Positions 9,146 to 17,444 of a stretch of 64,000 nucleotides of DNA are shown here, piece by piece; the stretch's first letter is position 1, and the number at the start of each line of letters is the position of its first letter. The stretch is taken from the NCBI RefSeq assembly GCF_018687695.1, contig NZ_CP061303.1:124001-188000 (forward strand), read 5' to 3'. A program made the position numbers and the translations under genes. Origin of the DNA: Polynucleobacter sp. MG-6-Vaara-E2. GTDB taxonomy: Bacteria > Pseudomonadota > Gammaproteobacteria > Burkholderiales > Burkholderiaceae. The notes under the pieces were generated by a model that made no database searches, had not been told where the DNA came from, and was given only the letters and a program-made list of their open reading frames with translations.

Positions 9146-10168
9146 CTAAGATTGTGTTGCCGCTACGAAGGCATCTAATTTTTGACGGGCAGCGCCTGAT
9201 GCAATAGCCGCTTTTGCTTTACTAATACCACTCGCAATATCGGCTGCAATACCAGCTACATATAGTGTGGCACCCGCATTTAAGCAAACAATGTCGCTTG
9301 CTGCGCCAGGTTTGTTATCGATAACATCGAGAACAATACGTTTAGATTCCTGTGCATTAGCAACCTTGAAGCTATTGGTTGGCGCTGTATTGAGACCAAA
9401 GTCTTTTGGATGAATTTCATATTCACGAACTGAGCCATCTTTCAGTTCACCAACCAGAGTGGGGCCTTCAAGGGAAATTTCATCAAGACCATCCCGACCG
9501 TAAACGACTAAGGCATGTTCCATACCGAGTGCTTGTAATACACGCGCCTGAATACCAACAAGATCTGGATGAAAAACACCCATCAAAATCCGTTTTGCAT
9601 CTGCTGGATTCGTTAGCGGACCCAAGATATTGAAAATAGTGCGCACACCTAGTTGTTTACGAATAGGCACCACATTTTTCATGGCGGGGTGATGATTAGG
9701 GGCAAACATAAAGCCAGCGCCTACCTTTGAGATGCATTGCGCAACTTGGTCGGCGGAGAGTGCCAGATTGACACCTAGTGCCTCGAGAACATCGGCGCTA
9801 CCGGACTTACTGCTAACACTGCGATTACCGTGTTTTGCAATTTTTGCACCTGCTGCTGCGGCAACAAACATAGCGGCGGTAGAGATATTAAATGTGTGGG
9901 CGCCATCACCGCCAGTACCCACTACGTCCACTAGGTGAGAGCGATCTTCTACATGTACTGAGGTGGCAAATTCACGCATGACTTGTGCAGCAGCAGCGAT
10001 TTCGCCAACAGTTTCTTTTTTGGTGCGTAGCGCAACCAATAAACCAGCTACAAGCTCAGGTGGCATTTCGCCGCTCATAATGAGGCGCATCATCGCCGTC
10101 ATTTCATCATGAAAGAGTTCGCGGTGTTCGATGCAGCGTTGTAAGGCTTCTTGAGGGGTAATAGACAT
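9146..10168 (-). CDS. trpD: Anthranilate phosphoribosyltransferase
   Basis: Joins anthranilate to phosphoribosyl pyrophosphate. It has 340 residues, the usual size for a stand-alone TrpD. The PRPP-binding Gly-rich loop VVGTGGDGAHTFNIST is at about residue 80-95, followed by KHGNRSVSSKSGSADVLEALG and RTIFNILGPLTNP, all family hallmarks. It lies between trpG (23-base gap to its start) and trpC in one operon. Confidence 0.97.
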   Translation of the reverse strand: MSITPQEALQRCIEHRELFHDEMTAMMRLIMSGEMPPELVAGLLVALRTKKETVGEIAAAAQVMREFATSVHVEDRSHLVDVVGTGGDGAHTFNISTAAMFVAAAAGAKIAKHGNRSVSSKSGSADVLEALGVNLALSADQVAQCISKVGAGFMFAPNHHPAMKNVVPIRKQLGVRTIFNILGPLTNPADAKRILMGVFHPDLVGIQARVLQALGMEHALVVYGRDGLDEISLEGPTLVGELKDGSVREYEIHPKDFGLNTAPTNSFKVANAQESKRIVLDVIDNKPGAASDIVCLNAGATLYVAGIAADIASGISKAKAAIASGAARQKLDAFVAATQS

Positions 10169-10191
10169 GAGGCTCTGAATAATAAGTTGTA

Positions 10192-10758
10192 TTACTTGCT
10201 CTGCAAAAAATTCTTGAGTAGGGCGTGTCCATGCTCAGAAAGAATAGATTCTGGGTGGAATTGAACACCTTCAACCGATAACTCTTTATGACGTACACCC
10301 ATAATTTCGCCATCAGAAGATGTCGCGGTCACTTGTAAACATGTTGGCAGAGAGCTTTTTTCAATTGCCAAAGAGTGATAGCGAGTGACTTTAAATGGAT
10401 CTGGAAGATTTTTAAAGACGCCAACCCCTGTGTGATGAATGCTGTCTGTCTTGCCGTGCATCACTTTTTGGGCGCGAATAACATTGCCGCCAAAGGCTTC
10501 GCCAATTGCTTGATGACCCAAGCACACGCCCAAGATTGGAATCTTGCCTGCATATTGTTTGATGGTATCAACAGAAATGCCTGCCTCTGCTGGGCTACAA
10601 GGGCCTGGAGAAATGCAAATACGTGCAGGGTTTAGTTTTGCAATCTCAGCGACAGAAATTTCATCATTACGAAATACTTTGACCTCTTCACCCAGCTCTG
10701 CAAAGTACTGCACGAGGTTATAGGTAAATGAGTCGTAGTTATCAATCATTAGGAGCAT
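10192..10758 (-). CDS. trpG: Anthranilate synthase glutamine amidotransferase component
   Basis: Supplies ammonia from glutamine to TrpE. It is a class I amidotransferase of 188 residues: MLLMIDNYDSFTYNLVQYF start, ISPGPCSPAEAG, the nucleophile Cys in LGVCLGHQAIGE at about residue 80, and GVQFHPES with the catalytic His. The longest frame opens with TTG at 10761; ATG 10758 is preferred because AGGAGG ends 5 bases before it. That ribosome binding site and start lie inside the last codons of trpE (17-base overlap), which favours coupled, equimolar synthesis. It may also serve folate synthesis, as in many bacteria. Confidence 0.96.
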   Translation of the reverse strand: MLLMIDNYDSFTYNLVQYFAELGEEVKVFRNDEISVAEIAKLNPARICISPGPCSPAEAGISVDTIKQYAGKIPILGVCLGHQAIGEAFGGNVIRAQKVMHGKTDSIHHTGVGVFKNLPDPFKVTRYHSLAIEKSSLPTCLQVTATSSDGEIMGVRHKELSVEGVQFHPESILSEHGHALLKNFLQSK

Positions 10759-12247
10759 CAAGTCCTCCTTGTACTAAATCAGCTGCCGTTAAGACTGCGC
10801 GTGCTTTTGCTTCAGTTTCTTTCCATTCCGCTGTTGGGTCTGAGTCTGCAACAACGCCAGCACCGGCCTGGGAATGCAACACGCCGTTGCGAATGACGCC
10901 TGTACGAATTGCAATCGCTACATCCATATCGCCTGAAAAGGAGAGGTAGCCGACTGCACCACCATAAACACCGCGCTTCACAATTTCCATTTCATCGATG
11001 ATTTCCATTGCCCGAATCTTAGGTGCTCCGGAAAGGGTGCCAGCAGGGAAAGTTGCGCGCAAGACGTCCATATTGCTCATATTGTCTAAAAGATTGCCCT
11101 CTACCGAGCTCACAATATGCTGAACGTGAGAATACTTTTCAATCGACATTGAGTCGGTCACTTTGACTGAGCCAGTTTTAGCGATGCGACCTACATCATT
11201 GCGGGCAAGGTCAATGAGCATGACATGCTCAGCAATTTCTTTTGGATCAGCCAAGAGTTCTTTGGCAAGACGATCATCCTCTTCAGGATTAGCGCCACGA
11301 GGGCGAGTGCCAGCAAGCGGACGAATCGTCACTATCTTCTCAGCGGCACGCTTTTCTTGGCGAACTAGGATTTCTGGGGATGAGCCAACGATTTGTAGGT
11401 CACCAAAATCATAGAAATACATATAAGGTGACGGATTTAAGGAGCGCAATGCTCTATACAACGCTAGAGGTGAATCAGCGAATGGTTTGCTAATGCGTTG
11501 ACCAATGACTACCTGCATGCAGTCGCCTGCCAAAATATATTCTTTGGTTTTACGAACGGCATCTTCAAAATCAGCGGCTTTAAATTTACGGACTAGTTCA
11601 GTTTTAGTGCTTGCCAAAGAAGGTGGCATGCTCACTTGCTTATTAAGACAGGCCAGTAAGTCTTTTAGGCGCGCTTGCGCTTTTTCAAAACCTTCCGCAA
11701 TACTTGGGTCTGCATAGACGATGAAATAAATTTTGCCTGCGACGTTATCGATGACGACTAACTCTTCAGTAAGCATGAGTTGAATATCAGGAACGCCCAA
11801 CTCATCTGGTAAGTTGTGTTTAGCAAGACGGGATTCGATATAGCGAACTGTGTCGTATCCAAAGTAACCTGCTAGACCACCACAAAAGCGCGGCAGGCCA
11901 GCTTGCACTGCAACCTTAAAGCGTTTGAAATAAGCATCCACAAAATCAAGTGGATTATCTGTATTGGTTTCAACAACTTTGCCATCGGTCACAACTTCAT
12001 TTACAGGATTTGTCGGCGTGCCTACAGTGCGAACGATAGTCTTGGCAGGAAGGCCAATAAAGGAGAAGCGACCAAAACGCTCGCCACCTAGAACTGACTC
12101 GAGTAGATAAGTATTTTTGTTGCCAAAGGTTTGACTTAATTTGACATAGAGCGAAAGCGGCGTTTCTAAATCAGCTAAGACCTCTTTCACCAGGGGAATG
12201 CGATTGAAACCCTGCTTGGCTAGGGCATTAAATTCTTCGCGCAACAT
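10742..12247 (-). CDS. trpE: Anthranilate synthase component I
   Basis: Converts chorismate to anthranilate. There are 501 residues. The conserved C-terminal chorismate-binding half is clear: SSPEILVR, IRPLAGTRPRGANPEED, HVMLIDLARNDVGR, and FPAGTLSGAPKIRAMEIIDE, with GVYGGAVGYLSF near the end. The N-terminal regulatory part carries LLESVLGGERFGRFSFIG, where tryptophan feedback normally acts. The ATG shares one base with the stop codon of rpe (TAATG), so translation of the two is probably linked. No leader-peptide attenuator was seen in front of it, since there is no intergenic space. Confidence 0.97.
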   Translation of the reverse strand: MLREEFNALAKQGFNRIPLVKEVLADLETPLSLYVKLSQTFGNKNTYLLESVLGGERFGRFSFIGLPAKTIVRTVGTPTNPVNEVVTDGKVVETNTDNPLDFVDAYFKRFKVAVQAGLPRFCGGLAGYFGYDTVRYIESRLAKHNLPDELGVPDIQLMLTEELVVIDNVAGKIYFIVYADPSIAEGFEKAQARLKDLLACLNKQVSMPPSLASTKTELVRKFKAADFEDAVRKTKEYILAGDCMQVVIGQRISKPFADSPLALYRALRSLNPSPYMYFYDFGDLQIVGSSPEILVRQEKRAAEKIVTIRPLAGTRPRGANPEEDDRLAKELLADPKEIAEHVMLIDLARNDVGRIAKTGSVKVTDSMSIEKYSHVQHIVSSVEGNLLDNMSNMDVLRATFPAGTLSGAPKIRAMEIIDEMEIVKRGVYGGAVGYLSFSGDMDVAIAIRTGVIRNGVLHSQAGAGVVADSDPTAEWKETEAKARAVLTAADLVQGGLDAPND

Positions 12248-12972
12248 TAGGATTTTCCTGACTTTCCTAACTCTGTGCGCATGGCATCAATGACTTGCTT
12301 GTAATCATCTTCTCCAAAAATAGCTGAACCGGCAACAAAAGTATCGGCACCAGCTTGAGCAACTTGTGCAATGTTGTCGACCTTAATTCCACCATCTACT
12401 TCAAGGCGAATATGACGACCCGTTTCAGCTTTGTAACGATCTAAGCGAGTGCGTACTTGAGCAATCTTTTGCAGGGTACTTGGGATAAACGATTGACCAC
12501 CAAAGCCAGGATTAACTGACATGAGTAGGACTAAGTCGAGTAACTCAAGAGTGTGATCCAAATGATCCAGTGGAGTTGCAGGATTGAATACAAGTCCCGC
12601 TTGACATCCTTGATCGCGAATTAAATTTAATGTGCGATTCACATGAGGACTTGCCTCTGGATGAAAGCTAATGAGATTGGCGCCTGCTTTTGCAAAATCG
12701 GGAACGATGCGATCAACCGGTTCAATCATCAAGTGAACATCGATGACTGCGGGCTTGCTATTTTTATTGGCATAAGGACGAATAGCCTCACACACCAAAG
12801 GGCCAATAGTGAGGTTTGGTACGTAATGGTTGTCCATCACATCGAAGTGAATCCAGTCGGCACCAGCCACTAAAACATCCTGTACTTCCTTGCCTAAGCA
12901 GGCAAAGTCAGCTGACAAAATAGAGGGGGCGATCAGAAATTCACGATGAGAAGGGTTTTTTTGACTTTCCAT
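12247..12972 (-). CDS. rpe: Ribulose-phosphate 3-epimerase
   Basis: Interconverts ribulose 5-phosphate and xylulose 5-phosphate. There are 241 residues. TIM-barrel signatures: IAPSILSADFACLG, HFDVMDNHYVPNLTIGP, VHLMIEPVD, LLMSVNPGFGGQSFIP, LEVDGGI and FVAGSAIFG. It heads the trp operon and overlaps trpE by one base. In many betaproteobacteria a phosphoglycolate phosphatase gene (gph) separates rpe and trpE; here it is absent. Confidence 0.97.
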   Translation of the reverse strand: MESQKNPSHREFLIAPSILSADFACLGKEVQDVLVAGADWIHFDVMDNHYVPNLTIGPLVCEAIRPYANKNSKPAVIDVHLMIEPVDRIVPDFAKAGANLISFHPEASPHVNRTLNLIRDQGCQAGLVFNPATPLDHLDHTLELLDLVLLMSVNPGFGGQSFIPSTLQKIAQVRTRLDRYKAETGRHIRLEVDGGIKVDNIAQVAQAGADTFVAGSAIFGEDDYKQVIDAMRTELGKSGKS

Positions 12973-13021
12973 CCCTAGATTCTAGCTTGCAGTTGGCCTT
13001 AGGATGGAGCAGAATTCGAGC

Positions 13022-13396
13022 ATGAATCCCCATGAAATCAGCATTACGGTCAAGACCCAGTACCTTCCGGACCAATCTGACCCAGATAATCGTCAATTTG
13101 CCTTTGCCTACACGGTCACAATCCGCAATACGGGTTCGGCCAGTATTCAGCTCATTGCCCGCCATTGGTTCATTACAGACGGGGATAACGACGTTCAGGA
13201 GGTGCGAGGGCTTGGTGTGGTGGGGCAGCAGCCTTTATTACGTTCTGGTGAGCATTTTGAGTACACCAGTTGGGCTACCTTACCAACGCCAGCAGGAACT
13301 ATGCGAGGCGAGTATTTTTGTGTAACTGAAGACGCCCAGTTTTTTCAGGCCCCCATCCCAGAATTTGTTCTGGTGATGCCGCGGACGCTTCATTAA
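13022..13396 (+). CDS. apaG: ApaG protein
   Basis: A single-domain fibronectin-type-III-like protein of 124 residues. Family features are FAYTVTIRNTGSASIQLIARHWFITDGDN, VRGLGVVGQQPLLRSGEHFEYTS and the Gly-rich TPAGTMRGEYFCVT. It has been linked to Co2+ resistance in enterobacteria, but its molecular role is not settled. The frame could begin 18 bases earlier, but ATG 13022 gives the usual family length and start (MNPHEISITV). It is divergent from rpe over a gap of about 50 bases. Confidence 0.93.
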   Translation: MNPHEISITVKTQYLPDQSDPDNRQFAFAYTVTIRNTGSASIQLIARHWFITDGDNDVQEVRGLGVVGQQPLLRSGEHFEYTSWATLPTPAGTMRGEYFCVTEDAQFFQAPIPEFVLVMPRTLH

Positions 13397-13409
13397 ATAA
13401 CTGAAAAGC

Positions 13410-13523
13410 TTATTTTTTACCCTTGCCGGTCCACAGGACGATGAATAGCAAAAGTCCTAGGGCAATTGCACCCTCTAAGACAAACAGTAGCATTGGGTAT
13501 TCATCAAGTAAATTAGCGATCAT
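13410..13523 (-). CDS. 37-residue single-pass membrane protein (small ORF)
   Basis: A short frame on the reverse strand, ATG at 13521-13523 and TAA at 13410-13412, encoding 37 residues: a short polar N-terminus (MIANLLDEYP), one hydrophobic segment of about 20 residues (MLLFVLEGAIALGLLLFIVL) and a basic tail WTGKGKK. A membrane anchor with inside-positive C-terminus is a plausible real protein topology. Its ATG overlaps the ATG of mltA on the other strand (CATG at 13521-13524). It fills the whole space between apaG and mltA. No function can be named. Confidence rests on composition and position only. Confidence 0.5.
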   Translation of the reverse strand: MIANLLDEYPMLLFVLEGAIALGLLLFIVLWTGKGKK

Positions 13524-14652
13524 GATTTTTAAAATTAAATTGTTTCAAGCTAGTGTATTCGCTATTGTGATTGCAAGTTTAGTTGCTGGTTGTTCAACGC
13601 CGCCTACTCGTGGAACAGGGTATCGATCCGGAGGTGTAGGGGGCACCCCTTCTACCTATAGCTCGTCGATTGCCAGCTTTAGTGCTGTGTCATGGCAAGC
13701 CTTACCTGGTTGGCAGGAGGATGATCTTACTCAGGCATGGCCAGCTTGGCTCAAGAGCTGTGATACTTTACGCAAGCGCAGTAGCGAAGTCAATTGGTAT
13801 CAGGTATGCGCTCAAACTTCAAGCGTTTCGGGGCGAGACAGTCAAGCGATTCGTCGCTATTTTGAAAATAACTTCCAAGCGTATGAGATTCGCAATAGTT
13901 CTGGAAGTGAGACGGGCATGATCACAGGTTATTACGAGCCAGTGATGAATGGGTCACTCACCCGAACCAATGCTTACAGTGTCCCACTCTACGCTTATCC
14001 GAATGCTTGGAAAAAATCGAAACCGAATCCAGGTCCAACTCGTGTAGAGCTAATGAGTTCGGGAATCCTAAAGGGTTCTGAGATAGCTTGGGTTCAAGAT
14101 CCTATAGCAGCAGCGTTTATGCAAATTCAGGGATCGGGAAAAATTCGACTTGATGATGGTCGTGTGTTGCGCTTAGGTTTCGCTGGTACTAATGAACAAC
14201 CTTTCAAATCTTTTGCGCAATGGTTACTTGATCGAAAAGAAATTACCCGCAGTGAAGCAACAATGCAGGGCATCTCGCAATGGGCAAAGCGTAATCCAGA
14301 TCGCGTGAATGAAATGTTGAACGCCAATCCTCGTTTTGTCTTTTTTAAAGAATTGCCAGGCAACGTAGAGGCAGATTTAGGTCCTACTGGAGCGCTTGGT
14401 ATTCCCCTCACTTCGGAGCGGAGTATTGCGATTGATCTTCAAGCGATGCCACTAGGTGCACCCGTATTTTTGTCTACTACCAAGCCTTTAAGTAGCCAAG
14501 CCCTGCAAAAGTTAGTGATGGCCCAAGATACGGGTAAAGCCATTGTGGGTGGCGTCAGAGCTGATTACTATTGGGGTTCGGGCGAGTCTGCTGGGGAAAT
14601 GGCGGGGCGAATGAAACAAAATGGCAAGATGTGGTTATTGCTACCGCGTTAA
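13522..14652 (+). CDS. mltA: Membrane-bound lytic murein transglycosylase A
   Basis: A lipoprotein that cleaves peptidoglycan glycan strands, forming 1,6-anhydro ends. The start at ATG 13522 gives a clean lipoprotein signal peptide (FKIKLFQASVFAIVIASLVAGCSTPP) with the lipidated Cys about residue 23, although the frame stays open about 100 bases upstream. MltA features: MITGYYEPVMNGS, IAAAFMQIQGSGKIRLDDGR, and a C-terminal 3D-like part VMAQDTGKAIVGGVRADYYWGSG with the catalytic Asp. It has 376 residues, normal for the family, with a Ser/Gly-rich linker after the lipobox. Confidence 0.93.
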   Translation: MIFKIKLFQASVFAIVIASLVAGCSTPPTRGTGYRSGGVGGTPSTYSSSIASFSAVSWQALPGWQEDDLTQAWPAWLKSCDTLRKRSSEVNWYQVCAQTSSVSGRDSQAIRRYFENNFQAYEIRNSSGSETGMITGYYEPVMNGSLTRTNAYSVPLYAYPNAWKKSKPNPGPTRVELMSSGILKGSEIAWVQDPIAAAFMQIQGSGKIRLDDGRVLRLGFAGTNEQPFKSFAQWLLDRKEITRSEATMQGISQWAKRNPDRVNEMLNANPRFVFFKELPGNVEADLGPTGALGIPLTSERSIAIDLQAMPLGAPVFLSTTKPLSSQALQKLVMAQDTGKAIVGGVRADYYWGSGESAGEMAGRMKQNGKMWLLLPR

Positions 14653-14675
14653 TGAAGGTCACAAAGAGAGAAAAC

Positions 14676-15452
14676 ATGAGCTACAAAACTATTTTGACTG
14701 AAGTGGATGGCAAGGTTGCCACCATTACTTTGAATCGTCCTGAGGTGCTTAATGCGCTCAATGATCAGTTGATGGATGAGCTTGGCACAGCCTTGCTTGC
14801 ATTCGATGCTGATGACAATATTGGCTGCATCATTGTTACCGGAAGTGAGAAGGCGTTTGCTGCTGGCGCTGATATTGCATCAATGGCAAAGCGTAGCTTG
14901 CAAGATGTGTATCGCCACAACTTTATTTCTCGCAATTGGGAGCACATGCAAAAAGTTCGTAAGCCAGTCATTGCCGCGGTATCAGGCTATGCATTAGGCG
15001 GTGGTTGTGAGTTAGCGATGATGTGCGACACCATCATGGCTGCGGATAACGCCAAGTTTGCGCAACCAGAGATTAAGTTGGGAATCATCCCTGGTGCTGG
15101 TGGCACGCAACGTTTGCCACGTGCAATATCGAAAGCTAAAGCTATGGATTTAGCTTTAACGGGTCGCATGATGGATGCCGCTGAGGCTGAGCGTTCAGGC
15201 TTGGTGTCACGCGTGTTTCCGAAAGCGGATTTATTAAAAGAAGTAAAAGCCATTGCTAAAGACATCGCTGATATGCCTTTGTTAACAACCATGATGGTGA
15301 AAGAAGCTGTAAATACTGCTTACGAAACCACGCTTTCGCAAGGTATTCATTTCGAGCGTCGTTTGTTCCATGCCTGCTTTGGTACAAATGATCAAAAAGA
15401 AGGCATGGCAGCCTTTATTGAAAAACGCCCAGCCAAATTTACGAACTCATAA
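14676..15452 (+). CDS. Enoyl-CoA hydratase
   Basis: A crotonase-family protein of 258 residues hydrating 2-enoyl-CoA, most likely in fatty acid or amino acid breakdown. The oxyanion-hole motifs are KAFAAGADI and AVSGYALGGGCELAMMCD, with the catalytic Glu in ELAMMCD and a second Glu in FAQPEIKLGIIPGAGGTQRLPR. The open frame begins 105 bases upstream inside mltA; ATG 14676 is chosen because AAAGAGAG precedes it and MSYKTILTE is a typical start. The 24-base gap to mltA leaves readthrough possible. The exact substrate cannot be told. Confidence 0.92.
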   Translation: MSYKTILTEVDGKVATITLNRPEVLNALNDQLMDELGTALLAFDADDNIGCIIVTGSEKAFAAGADIASMAKRSLQDVYRHNFISRNWEHMQKVRKPVIAAVSGYALGGGCELAMMCDTIMAADNAKFAQPEIKLGIIPGAGGTQRLPRAISKAKAMDLALTGRMMDAAEAERSGLVSRVFPKADLLKEVKAIAKDIADMPLLTTMMVKEAVNTAYETTLSQGIHFERRLFHACFGTNDQKEGMAAFIEKRPAKFTNS

Positions 15453-15457
15453 CTCGC

Positions 15458-16654
15458 TTAATTTTTTTCTAGGTAGCGTTGAGCTAGTTTGACCCAATAG
15501 CTCACGCCTACTGGAATTAAAGAATCATTGAAGTCGTAAGAGGGGTTATGAAGGTGGCATGGGCCCATGCCATGACCTACGGAGCGATGATCGCCATCAC
15601 CATTGCCTAAAAAAACGTAACAGCCCGGCTTTTCTAGAAGCATGAAAGCAAAATCTTCTGCGCCCATAGTTGGGTCAATCGCAGTGTTGACATTTTGCTT
15701 GCCAACCAATTCGCTCATTACTTCACTAGCAAAGTCAACTTCTTTTTGATGATTGATTAGGGGCGGATAGTTTCTAGAAAACCGAATTTCTGCCTGACAA
15801 TCAAATGCGCTTGAAATGCTATGAGCAATCTCACGCAAGCGTTGTTCCATTAAATCGAGAACCTCAAGCGTAAAGGTGCGAACTGTGCCACCAATAAATG
15901 CACTATCAGGAATAACGTTGCTAGTTTCGCCAGCATGAAATTGCGTGACCGATAAAACCGCCGCATCTACTGGGCGCTTATTACGCGTGATGACGCTTTG
16001 CAAGGCAAGAACGACTTGTGCACCAGTAAGGACGGGATCAGCACTGTTATGCGGTAAAGCTGCATGTCCGCCTCTACCGGTGATGGTGATTTCAAATGCA
16101 TTACTTGAGGCCATCATTGGCCCTGGAGTGACGCCAAAATGACCTTCATGTAATCCAGGCCAGTTATGTAATCCAAATACAGCATCACATGGAAATTGCT
16201 CAAACAAGCCATCCTTAATCATTTCACGTGCGCCTGCACCACCTTCTTCAGCAGGCTGGAAAATAAAAATCACCGAACCTTTGAAGTCCCGATGATTGGA
16301 TAAATATTGAGCTGCACCCAACAGCATGGCTGTATGACCATCGTGACCGCATGCGTGCATCTTTCCGGGATTGCGGGAGGTGTGCGCAAAGTTGTTGTGC
16401 TCTTGTAGTGGCAGTGCATCCATGTCAGCGCGTAAGCCAATCATCTTGCCTGGCCCTAAATCACCATCTAGCCGACCAACAACACCAGTTTTCCCCATGC
16501 CGCGAAATACGCTAATGCCCCAACTCGATAATGCTTCCGCAACGAGGTCGGCTGTGCGGTTTTCTTCGAAACGCAATTCAGGATGAGCGTGAATATTGCG
16601 TCGAATTTCTTGGATCGCTTCTGCGGATTCAACGATTTCAGGTAGTAAATGCAT
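15458..16654 (-). CDS. M20-family amidohydrolase (hippurate hydrolase / N-acyl amino acid amidohydrolase type)
   Basis: A metal-dependent amidohydrolase of 398 residues. Ligand regions are MHACGHDGHTAMLLGAAQYL, FQPAEEGGAGAREMI and FGLHNWPG, with TMGAEDFAFM near the C-terminus; the dimerisation lid is in the middle (EITITGRGGHAALPH). This is the M20D subgroup, acting on N-acylated amino acids such as hippurate or on amino acid conjugates. No signal peptide is seen. The gene converges on the enoyl-CoA hydratase with a 5-base gap. Confidence 0.9.
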   Translation of the reverse strand: MHLLPEIVESAEAIQEIRRNIHAHPELRFEENRTADLVAEALSSWGISVFRGMGKTGVVGRLDGDLGPGKMIGLRADMDALPLQEHNNFAHTSRNPGKMHACGHDGHTAMLLGAAQYLSNHRDFKGSVIFIFQPAEEGGAGAREMIKDGLFEQFPCDAVFGLHNWPGLHEGHFGVTPGPMMASSNAFEITITGRGGHAALPHNSADPVLTGAQVVLALQSVITRNKRPVDAAVLSVTQFHAGETSNVIPDSAFIGGTVRTFTLEVLDLMEQRLREIAHSISSAFDCQAEIRFSRNYPPLINHQKEVDFASEVMSELVGKQNVNTAIDPTMGAEDFAFMLLEKPGCYVFLGNGDGDHRSVGHGMGPCHLHNPSYDFNDSLIPVGVSYWVKLAQRYLEKN

Positions 16655-16727
16655 CCCTTCATCTTATCTGAAAGTGAGTCAAGACGCACCTTAGCGGGGC
16701 TTTAAGCCCTGATTCAAGGGGGTTTGC

Positions 16728-17444
16728 CTATGCCGGCAATTGAATGTGCTGTGCAGCAAATTCAAGCGCTTCAATAGAGTAGGGGCTATTGTTCAACTTT
16801 TGAAGTGCGGAGGGCAACGGTGGAATAGTTCCTAAAAAAGGCGTATCGATTTGGGATTGAAGAGTCTCAATATTCTCATTTAATAAATGCATTTCTTGAG
16901 ACAGGGTATTTGCAACCCAACCCGCAATTTTTAATTGACGCGACTTGAGTGCCTCAATTGTGAGTAATGCGTGATTAATACATCCTAACTTCATCCCAAC
17001 GACAAGAATGACTGGCAAATGAATTTCTTGGGCAAAGTCGCCTAAATTTTCTTGTTCATTTAAGGGGACTAAAAAACCACCTGCCCCTTCAACCACAACA
17101 CAATCGGTTTGCTTTTGAAGGTCGCCAAAAGCTTGCAATACTCCAGCAAGCCCTAGATTCACTCCTTGGGATCTAGCCACAAGGTGTGGTGCAGCCGGCT
17201 CGTCCAAGACATATGGGCATAGATTGAGCTGATCGGTAGCCAAGTTCGAGGCAATCCGCAATGTTTCTAAATCTTCATTGAGTAATTTGCCATCGGGTCC
17301 TAAATATGTACCAGCGACTACAGGCTTGAAACCAAGAGCATGTTTGCCTTGTGCTCGCAGCTTGAGAATGAGCGCACCACTTACTAAGGTTTTTCCAACC
17401 TCAGTATCTGTGCCAGTCACGAAAAATCCTGAGGAGTGATTCAT
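16728..17444 (-). CDS. bioD: Dethiobiotin synthetase
   Basis: Forms the ureido ring of dethiobiotin from diaminopelargonic acid, CO2 and ATP. There are 238 residues. The Walker A motif GTDTEVGKTLVSGAL opens the protein after FFV; VVVEGAGGFLVPLNE and VILVVGMKLGCINHALLT are BioD signatures. The start overlaps the stop of bioF (ATGA), so it is the third gene of bioA-bioF-bioD. Confidence 0.96.
   Translation of the reverse strand: MNHSSGFFVTGTDTEVGKTLVSGALILKLRAQGKHALGFKPVVAGTYLGPDGKLLNEDLETLRIASNLATDQLNLCPYVLDEPAAPHLVARSQGVNLGLAGVLQAFGDLQKQTDCVVVEGAGGFLVPLNEQENLGDFAQEIHLPVILVVGMKLGCINHALLTIEALKSRQLKIAGWVANTLSQEMHLLNENIETLQSQIDTPFLGTIPPLPSALQKLNNSPYSIEALEFAAQHIQLPA

Noticed and set aside
16690..16727. 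Possible terminator GGGGCTTTAAGCCC near the bioD end
   Set aside because: The arms leave almost no loop and no T run follows in either direction.
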